From assembly GCA_016840825.1 (NCBI GenBank), contig JAEORN010000079.1, positions 1 to 10,852 of the forward strand: DNA of 10,852 nt. Direction: 5' to 3'. This DNA is from Candidatus Thorarchaeota archaeon (lineage in GTDB: Archaea; Asgardarchaeota; Thorarchaeia; Thorarchaeales; Thorarchaeaceae). Made by a program: the position numbers and the translations under genes. Shown here piece by piece: positions 6,294 to 10,852 of this stretch. Each line of letters opens with the position of its first letter. Position 1 is the first letter of the stretch. Under the pieces are notes generated by a model. That model saw only the letters and a list, made by a program, of their open reading frames with translations, ran no database searches and was not told the origin of the DNA.

Positions 6294-7076
6294 CTACCAG
6301 TTACTAATTTCTTGGGTCACTTCAGAACTTTGTTCGACCTTGAAGAAGTAGGCGAATAAAATTGCAAACAATACATTACCAACTGCAAGAGAAATTGTTC
6401 CTAAGAAATTGAATATAATTGAACCTCCCAATCCCAATATCGCAAGTAGCAGATTCAGATTTGGCATCGCTGATCTATCCTTGATCCTCCAAAGCGCATA
6501 AGCTGTCACAACTGCTGAAAGAAAGCTACTCAATGAAAGAAGCATCACCATCACAATAAACACTGGAGTAAGTATTGCAGCAAACACAGCAGTCACCCCA
6601 TATATGACATAGATTAGTAGGTACAAGATACTAAACCAAAGGACGTATCTACAGACTGAATCATCGTATTTGAAGTGTAGACCAAGGAACCCTATACCTC
6701 TCAGGAAGATGTGAATAAAACTAAGTAAGAGAGTTGGAAGTCCCAAGAAAATAATAAGCTCGAGAAATACAGGATACAGTACGAATGAAATTAACTGAAT
6801 TCCTGATAGTATACTATGAAAGATGCCAAGAATCGCACCAAAGAAGCCATATTTTAGATATCTACTGGTCGTTTCATCCACAAATCCACCAGTAGACCAG
6901 GGTGATTCTCCCATAGCCCATTGAGTTTTCTGCGATGCGTGCGATACTTCTCCTCTACAATTTGGACATAGCATCGAACCATCTCGGACACCTGAGCAAA
7001 GATGACACATCCACTTCCCACAGTTGACACATTCAGCACTCGCTTCCTGTTCTTCATGAAAATCGCAATACCTCAA
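6294..7076 (-). CDS. B-box-like zinc-finger membrane protein
   Basis: A ~260-residue integral membrane protein with a cytosolic-looking zinc-binding N-terminus. The first 40 residues hold eight ordered ligands: C4, H7, C16, C19, C24, C27, C37 and C40 (CxxH, CxxC, CxxC, CxxC). The first six match a B-box-type finger, and the last pair (CPNC) resembles a zinc-ribbon half. After a linker (residues ~43-70), about five or six hydrophobic segments follow between 73 and 247. They are rich in Leu, Ile, Phe and Val, with few charges, somewhat like Yip1-type proteins. The TTG at 7076 is chosen because GAGGT lies exactly 7 nt upstream; the TTG at 7082 would leave only a 1-nt spacer. Function is unknown. 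Zinc finger plus multi-span membrane domain suggests a membrane-anchored protein-protein interaction or sensing role. It precedes the MoxR operon on the same strand but is separated from it by a promoter. Confidence 0.78.
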   Translation of the reverse strand: MRYCDFHEEQEASAECVNCGKWMCHLCSGVRDGSMLCPNCRGEVSHASQKTQWAMGESPWSTGGFVDETTSRYLKYGFFGAILGIFHSILSGIQLISFVLYPVFLELIIFLGLPTLLLSFIHIFLRGIGFLGLHFKYDDSVCRYVLWFSILYLLIYVIYGVTAVFAAILTPVFIVMVMLLSLSSFLSAVVTAYALWRIKDRSAMPNLNLLLAILGLGGSIIFNFLGTISLAVGNVLFAILFAYFFKVEQSSEVTQEISNW

Positions 7077-7083
7077 CCACAAT

Positions 7084-7088
7084 ACCTC
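7084..7088 (-). promoter_or_regulatory. Ribosome binding site GAGGT deciding a TTG start
   Basis: GAGGT is 7 nt before the TTG at 7076 and only 1 nt before the alternative TTG at 7082. An in-frame TAG at 7092-7094 rules out anything farther upstream. Confidence 0.55.
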
Positions 7089-7114
7089 TTTCTACCTAGT
7101 TCTCTGATCTAGTC

Positions 7115-7124
7115 TAAGATATGT
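7115..7124 (-). promoter_or_regulatory. Possible TATA box of the zinc-finger gene
   Basis: Minus-strand ACATATCTTA lies about 43 nt before the chosen TTG, predicting a leader of ~17 nt that includes GAGGT. The match to the archaeal consensus is only moderate. Confidence 0.3.
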
Positions 7125-7188
7125 CGTATGTTTTCAGAATGGCCCTGATATACGAATATCCTCCGATAAGCGCAGCTAGGTTGATTTT

Positions 7189-7206
7189 GAAAGAACAAAA
7201 AGCTTT
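7189..7206 (-). terminator. T-rich terminator after the VIT-PLP operon
   Basis: On the minus strand AAAGCTTTTTGTTCTTTC begins 6 nt after the TAG stop of the PLP enzyme gene. Oligo-T tracts of this kind end archaeal transcripts. It separates this operon from the zinc-finger gene downstream. Confidence 0.45.
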
Positions 7207-7212
7207 GTGACT

Positions 7213-8199
7213 CTATATGAAGAAATTCTCTGCATGCGTAAAGATTTCTGGAGTTCCTCCTGTATGCCAAAGAAGTGTACTGGTATCGCTATCTAGTTCA
7301 CCCGATAGAGCCATCCGCATTAAAGCTAGACCTGCTTTTGCAGTATATACAGGATCGAGAAGTATCGCATCCATTTTTGCATACATCTCAATTGCACTTC
7401 TGACTCCATCTGACATTATCCCATAGCCTTCTCCCAAGAACTGATCATCTATCCTAATAGAGGGATTGAAGGTCTCAAAATGTGAAGGATAGGTCTCTAT
7501 TGTTCTTTGGATAAGGTCTCTAGTTCTCTCCTCAAGTGCTTCAGCTTCTGAAATCACACTGATACCGATAATATCAACATCCAACTCAGCTGCATGGGCG
7601 CCTAGAATCAGCCCTGCAAGAGTTCCCCCGGTCCCTGCGGCTACGATAATCTTCTCAGGTTTTGAATCTATCCTCTCAATCTGCTCTTTCAACTCGAACA
7701 TTGCATTGGCATAGGCAATAGTTCCTGCGGGCATTGCAGCTCCAGCAGGTATGGCATAGGGTGCAAGACCAAAGTCTTGCAGTGTTTCCATAATACTTTC
7801 AATCTGATCGTTCATCTCAAGGATATTGGCTTCTGGAAAGTACTTTATTTCTGCTCCATATAGCTTGTCAAGAAGCAGATTTCCTGTTGCTACCTCAGGT
7901 TCAGATCCAGCAAGAAGAAGGATGCATCTTAGACCAGTTATTGCTGCGGCTGCTGCAGTCTGTCTACAATGATTGCTTTGAACACCACCAACCGTGACGA
8001 CTGTATCAGCTCCCTGTACTTTTGCATCACCAATAACGAATTCTAATTTCCTAGTCTTATTTCCACCAAACGATACCCCTGACAAATCATCTCTCTTTAT
8101 CCAGATATTTTTTAGACTGAGAGAATCACTCAGATTCTTTAAGCGGTGCAACGGTGTTGGAAGGAATGCGAATCGTTCACGTGGCAAGTCATCAAACAA
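7213..8199 (-). CDS. D-cysteine desulfhydrase-family PLP enzyme
   Basis: A 328-residue fold-type II PLP enzyme of the ACC deaminase / D-cysteine desulfhydrase family, full length for the family. The PLP lysine is in GGNKTRKLEF (Lys48). The conserved QSNHCRQTA follows (Ser75, Asn76, His77), and the phosphate-binding loop is GTGGT at about 189-193. Two positions that differ between the subfamilies are DPVYTAKA (Thr286) and HTGGTP (Thr313). ACC deaminases carry Glu and Leu there, while D-cysteine desulfhydrases carry small hydroxyl residues. The likely reaction is therefore D-cysteine to pyruvate, sulfide and ammonia. L-cysteate sulfo-lyase and related beta-eliminations remain possible. The start is TTG, with GAGGG 6 nt upstream. 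The gene begins 2 nt after the stop of the VIT-like gene and should be co-transcribed with it. It is cytosolic. Confidence 0.88.
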   Translation of the reverse strand: MFDDLPRERFAFLPTPLHRLKNLSDSLSLKNIWIKRDDLSGVSFGGNKTRKLEFVIGDAKVQGADTVVTVGGVQSNHCRQTAAAAAITGLRCILLLAGSEPEVATGNLLLDKLYGAEIKYFPEANILEMNDQIESIMETLQDFGLAPYAIPAGAAMPAGTIAYANAMFELKEQIERIDSKPEKIIVAAGTGGTLAGLILGAHAAELDVDIIGISVISEAEALEERTRDLIQRTIETYPSHFETFNPSIRIDDQFLGEGYGIMSDGVRSAIEMYAKMDAILLDPVYTAKAGLALMRMALSGELDSDTSTLLWHTGGTPEIFTHAENFFI

Positions 8200-8201
8200 T
8201 A

Positions 8202-8885
8202 TTATCCCTCAGCACCAGTAAAGAAGGAAATAAGGAACATGAAGATGGCTGTTACAATACCAGCCAACAACGTCTTAGCTCCATAGTTCCACATGCTTTT
8301 ACCTGACACTTTCCCAAGAAACAACCCTAGCATGAATAGTAGAATCATACACAATCCTATCGCAGTATAGAAAGCAGTGATGTAGTTCAACACCCCAAAG
8401 GGTACAAGCATGAGAGGGACAATGATAAATAGTGCAGCCATCGAAGGAGCAAGCCCATCCACAAGTGCAACCACAATGGATGTAACCCTTGTGGCTTTGG
8501 CGTACATTGAGTGGGTCATATCACTTAGCATAGCCTTACCAATTTCATCAACTTCACGATCACGCTCTGCACTCTCTGTTAGATAAGAACCGCTAAACCC
8601 AGAGATTGCCATTGCTAAGCAAGTTCCTATAGCTGCAAGAGTTGTTGAATTGAAAATTAGATGACTGTTGATAGGAGTAGCAGTCATTGCTATTAATCCA
8701 CCAAGTATCAGCCCAAGCATCGTAAGTGCACCATCGAATGCATTCATAGCTAGGTATCGTCTAGCAATCTCGACACCTTGCGTGAGCTCAAGTGCACGCA
8801 TTACTCTATGAACCAGACCATCATTTTCTGGTTCATCTGTTACTAGTTGTTCAAATTGATTATTGTCCTCTTCAGGTTCAGACAC
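8202..8885 (-). CDS. VIT1/CCC1-like membrane protein (probable Fe2+/Mn2+ transporter)
   Basis: A 227-residue protein with an acidic soluble N-terminus (~40 residues) and five membrane segments at about 44-67, 76-98, 133-161, 167-191 and 204-223. The first segment carries NAFDGALTMLGLILGG, the VIT/CCC1 'g.nDG..t.lG...G' motif with its conserved Asp (51). The end of the second has SGSYLTESAERDRE (Glu104), matching the 'geyls..se.d' stretch. Together with the short cytosolic helix to residue 132 (with Met and Glu residues), this fits the family's metal path. VIT1/CCC1 proteins export Fe2+ or Mn2+ from the cytosol in exchange for protons; the archaeal members are mostly uncharacterised. The cytosolic metal-binding helix bundle of plant VIT1 is reduced here. 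The start is GTG at 8885 with an in-frame stop just upstream and no strong ribosome site. It is the first gene of an operon with the PLP enzyme. Confidence 0.8.
   Translation of the reverse strand: MSEPEEDNNQFEQLVTDEPENDGLVHRVMRALELTQGVEIARRYLAMNAFDGALTMLGLILGGLIAMTATPINSHLIFNSTTLAAIGTCLAMAISGFSGSYLTESAERDREVDEIGKAMLSDMTHSMYAKATRVTSIVVALVDGLAPSMAALFIIVPLMLVPFGVLNYITAFYTAIGLCMILLFMLGLFLGKVSGKSMWNYGAKTLLAGIVTAIFMFLISFFTGAEG
8206..8210 (-). promoter_or_regulatory. Ribosome binding site GAGGG embedded in the end of the VIT-like gene
   Basis: GAGGG is formed by the last codons (GAG GGA) of the VIT-like gene and lies 6 nt before the TTG of the PLP enzyme gene. This ties translation of the second gene to the first. 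Confidence 0.6.
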
Positions 8886-8933
8886 AAGTCATCGGGACCC
8901 CGTATTCTATCTAAGCCTCGTAGCAAGCTCTAT

Positions 8934-8942
8934 GAATATAAG
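8934..8942 (-). promoter_or_regulatory. Possible TATA box of the VIT-PLP operon
   Basis: Minus-strand CTTATATTC lies about 53 nt upstream of the GTG start, predicting a ~26-nt leader. The wider 8886-9032 gap also must hold the divergent promoter of the carboxypeptidase gene, for which no good TATA box is visible. Confidence 0.38.
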
Positions 8943-8986
8943 TTGCATGGTAACCCCCCTTTTAGCCCTCTTCGGAAGAATGATAT

Positions 8987-8994
8987 TGACGTCA
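8987..8994. repeat. Palindrome TGACGTCA in the divergent promoter region
   Basis: A perfect 8-bp palindrome about 40 nt upstream of the carboxypeptidase ATG and 100 nt upstream of the VIT-like GTG. Its position would suit an operator, but an 8-bp palindrome can easily be chance. Confidence 0.25.
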
Positions 8995-9021
8995 TCATCC
9001 GCTAATGCAGCGAATTTGAAT

Positions 9022-9026
9022 AGGTG
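9022..9026 (+). promoter_or_regulatory. Ribosome binding site AGGTG deciding the carboxypeptidase start
   Basis: AGGTG is 6 nt before ATG 9033. The GTG at 9024 that would extend the frame by three codons is itself part of this site, so ATG 9033 is the better start. Confidence 0.65.
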
Positions 9027-9032
9027 CAAACG

Positions 9033-10544
9033 ATGAGTGCATATGACGATCTACTTACTCGAATTAAAGAAATCAGTCTCCTGGGAAGTGCAGCAGGAAT
9101 TGTCCATTGGGACCTTGAAACTTACATGCCCCCCGGAGGAATCATGCTACGCAGTGAACAGCTCGCCACCCTATCAAAGGTAATCCATAGGATGTCAACT
9201 GACCCACAGATGGGTGCTCTTCTTGCCAATGCGGAGAAAGAGAGCAATTCATTGGATGAGATGGGAAGACGGAATCTCTACCTAACAAGAAAAATGTATG
9301 ATGAGCAAACCAAGCTCCCAGAGAAACTAGTTGCAGAACTTTCCCGCCAACAAGCGATCTCAGTTGAGACTTGGAAGAAAGCAAAGGCCGCTAATGACTG
9401 GAAGATGTTCGAACCTGAGCTACAGAAGATAATTGATTTATCAATAGAGAAAGCAGAGATTCTAAAGGATATCAAAGGTACAGCTACTGTCTATGATACT
9501 TTAATCGATGATTTTGAGCCCAAGATGAGTGCTGACAATATTTCTCGAGCATTCGCAGAGTTAAGAGATGGACTTGTTCCTTTAACCGAAACCTATTCAG
9601 AAAAGACATCAAGGGTCGATAAGTCATTCTTAAAGAAGGAAATACCCATCGATTTGCAAAGAAAGTTGGCTTCAGATTTGAGTGATATTGTGGGATATGA
9701 TATCTCTTCAGAAAATGCTCGAGGTCGAATTGATGAAGTGGAACATCCATTCACTACAGGTTATTATGATGATGTTCGAATTACTGTGAAATATCATTTG
9801 GATAATTTCTCTTCGGCCGTTTTCGCAATTCTGCATGAAGCAGGCCATGCACTCTATGAACTGAACTTCAACCAAGATTGGAAGTTCCAACCTATCGGTT
9901 CAGCTGCAGGAATGGGAATTCATGAATCGCAATCAAGATTTGTCGAGAACATGATTGGCAGAAGTCCTGAATTTTGGAAATTCTACTTTCCTCGTCTTAA
10001 TGAATTAACCAACAATGCGTTCTCAGGTGTAAATGCTGCTAATTTCGTTAGAGCGATAAACACAGTTCAACCTTCTAAGATACGAATTGAAGCGGATGAG
10101 GTAACCTATTCACTTCATATCATCATCAGATTCGAAATCGAGCGGGACCTTTTTGCAGGTAAGATTGAAGTTTCAGAACTTCCAGATCTTTGGAATCAAA
10201 AGTATGAAGACTATCTAGGCGTAAAGATCATGAACGATACCGAAGGAGTACTCCAAGATACTCATTGGGCAAGTGGATACTTTGGATACTTCCCAAGCTA
10301 TGCACTAGGAAATGTATACGATGGTCTTTGGTTCGAACAGATGAATAAGGATATGCCAGGATGGACTGATAACCTTGCCAAAGGTGAGATAATTCCAGCA
10401 ATCAATTGGCATGTAGAGAATATTCACAAATGGGGTGATCTTTACGATCCTGGTGTTTTGGCAAAACGTATCACCGGTAAGGAGCTGACCGCAAAGCCAT
10501 TCGTAGAATATCTCGAGAATAAATATTCAGCTCTCTTCGATTAG
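9033..10544 (+). CDS. Thermostable carboxypeptidase 1 (M32 metallocarboxypeptidase, Taq family)
   Basis: A 503-residue zinc carboxypeptidase that removes C-terminal residues from peptides in the cytosol, nearly the same length as the Pyrococcus furiosus enzyme. All family motifs are present in order: HPF (from residue 238), DVRIT (DxRxT, from 247), HEAGH (His268, Glu269, His272), and HESQSRFVEN, whose Glu298 is the third metal ligand. These are followed by RIEAD (351-355) and GVLQDTHW (about 405-412). The positions of the zinc ligands agree with those of the archaeal enzyme. There is no signal peptide. The C-terminal region ends in the usual GYFPSYALGN and WG.L..P segments. The gene stands alone, divergent from the VIT-PLP operon and convergent with the GTPase-like gene. 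It appears intact. Confidence 0.95.
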   Translation: MSAYDDLLTRIKEISLLGSAAGIVHWDLETYMPPGGIMLRSEQLATLSKVIHRMSTDPQMGALLANAEKESNSLDEMGRRNLYLTRKMYDEQTKLPEKLVAELSRQQAISVETWKKAKAANDWKMFEPELQKIIDLSIEKAEILKDIKGTATVYDTLIDDFEPKMSADNISRAFAELRDGLVPLTETYSEKTSRVDKSFLKKEIPIDLQRKLASDLSDIVGYDISSENARGRIDEVEHPFTTGYYDDVRITVKYHLDNFSSAVFAILHEAGHALYELNFNQDWKFQPIGSAAGMGIHESQSRFVENMIGRSPEFWKFYFPRLNELTNNAFSGVNAANFVRAINTVQPSKIRIEADEVTYSLHIIIRFEIERDLFAGKIEVSELPDLWNQKYEDYLGVKIMNDTEGVLQDTHWASGYFGYFPSYALGNVYDGLWFEQMNKDMPGWTDNLAKGEIIPAINWHVENIHKWGDLYDPGVLAKRITGKELTAKPFVEYLENKYSALFD

Positions 10545-10556
10545 ATGCAATGTCTC

Positions 10557-10605
10557 ATGCACACTTCGACTTAGAGGTGTGCATCGATCTTTTGCGTTTC
10601 ATTTT
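10557..10605 (+). terminator. Hairpin plus T-rich tract after the carboxypeptidase gene
   Basis: ATGCACAC (10557-10564) and GTGTGCAT (10577-10584) form a perfect 8-bp stem with a 12-nt loop, 12 nt after the carboxypeptidase stop. The T-rich stretch TCTTTTGCGTTTCATTTT follows. The right arm lies within the last codons of the convergent GTPase-like gene. This fits transcription termination on the plus strand; on the minus strand no T-tract follows. Confidence 0.45.
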
Positions 10606-10852
10606 GATGAATGCTTCTAGCAAGGTTCTTGAATACCATCTCTATATTTGAGCCATCATGTACATTAACAGTCGTAAAGGCTGTGTCGAGGGCTTTTGCA
10701 ATTTCCTCAAAAGGAGCGATCTCCTTGGATTTCAATCCGGTTGATGAATCAACAACGATGATTATAGGAATCTTCGTCACTATATTACTCTCAATGGATT
10801 CTATCAGAGAGGAGATGACACCGAGGGAATCAGGACGCTTTGGATTTCCACA
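10571..10852 (-). CDS. Small-GTPase-like protein, C-terminal part (5' end outside the window)
   Basis: The frame is open from the right edge, giving 93 residues (CGNPKRPDSLGVISSLIESI... to KIDAHL). A GTG at 10780 is internal, not a start. The pattern is the second half of a Ras/Arf/Rag-type G domain. A helix (DSLGVISSLIESIESNI) comes first, then a strand IPIIIVVDSS at the place of the 'NKxD' strand. Next come a helix (IAPFEEIAKALD), a strand FTTVNVHDG at the place of the G5 'SA' loop, and a final helix (NIEMVFKNLARSI). The guanine-specifying NKxD is not conserved (VVDSSTG). The protein may therefore bind GTP weakly or not at all, or serve as a pseudo-GTPase partner. No C-terminal cysteine for lipidation is present. 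Assignment depends on fold pattern only, since the P-loop lies outside the window. Confidence 0.55.
   Translation of the reverse strand, partial: CGNPKRPDSLGVISSLIESIESNIVTKIPIIIVVDSSTGLKSKEIAPFEEIAKALDTAFTTVNVHDGSNIEMVFKNLARSIHQNETQKIDAHL

Noticed and set aside
10778..10780. GTG at 10780 as the start of the right-edge gene
   Set aside because: The frame continues to the window edge with residues that form the preceding helix of a G-domain-like fold, so the gene begins outside the window.

Overview
The window looks like chromosomal DNA of an archaeon, most likely an Asgard (Promethearchaeota) lineage such as a Thorarchaeia-type organism. Several signs point this way. The base composition is moderate and even. 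Archaeal-style TATA boxes lie about 45-55 nt upstream of several start codons. Purine-rich ribosome binding sites (GAGGG, AGGGA, GAGGT, AGGTG) sit 6-7 nt before starts, several of which are TTG. Two proteins carry eukaryote-like signatures: a single gelsolin-type domain and the end of a small-GTPase-like protein. The assignment to Asgard archaea is inference; no rRNA or ribosomal gene is present to fix it.

Layout, left to right. A 5'-truncated amidohydrolase (+) meets a block of three small minus-strand genes: a SnoaL/NTF2-like protein, a winged-helix regulator and a gelsolin-domain protein. A 146-bp divergent promoter region follows, and then an uncharacterised plus-strand gene (1961-2698). 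Its tail overlaps the end of a large minus-strand pair: a MoxR-type AAA+ ATPase (5215-6132) and, one base downstream, an 842-residue protein with a long helical N-terminal part and a C-terminal VWA domain. Upstream of the pair lies a B-box-like zinc-finger membrane protein. Next comes a two-gene operon of a VIT/CCC1-like membrane protein and a D-cysteine desulfhydrase-family PLP enzyme. A second divergent promoter region (8886-9032) leads to an M32 metallocarboxypeptidase (+). At the right edge is the C-terminal end of a small-GTPase-like protein (-).

How the genes work together. The clearest functional unit is the ATPase/VWA pair, which resembles MoxR-VWA chaperone systems (RavA-ViaA, CbbQ-CbbO, NorQ-NorD) that remodel or load metals into a target. 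No target gene is recognisable next to it. The gelsolin-domain protein would be expected to act on an archaeal actin, and its neighbouring regulator may control nearby genes. The VIT-like transporter and the PLP enzyme are translationally linked, with the ribosome site of the second inside the end of the first. The remaining genes (amidohydrolase, carboxypeptidase) are ordinary metabolic enzymes. There are no tRNAs, rRNAs, CRISPR arrays, insertion sequences or phage genes that I can see. No gap without a gene exceeds 150 bp.
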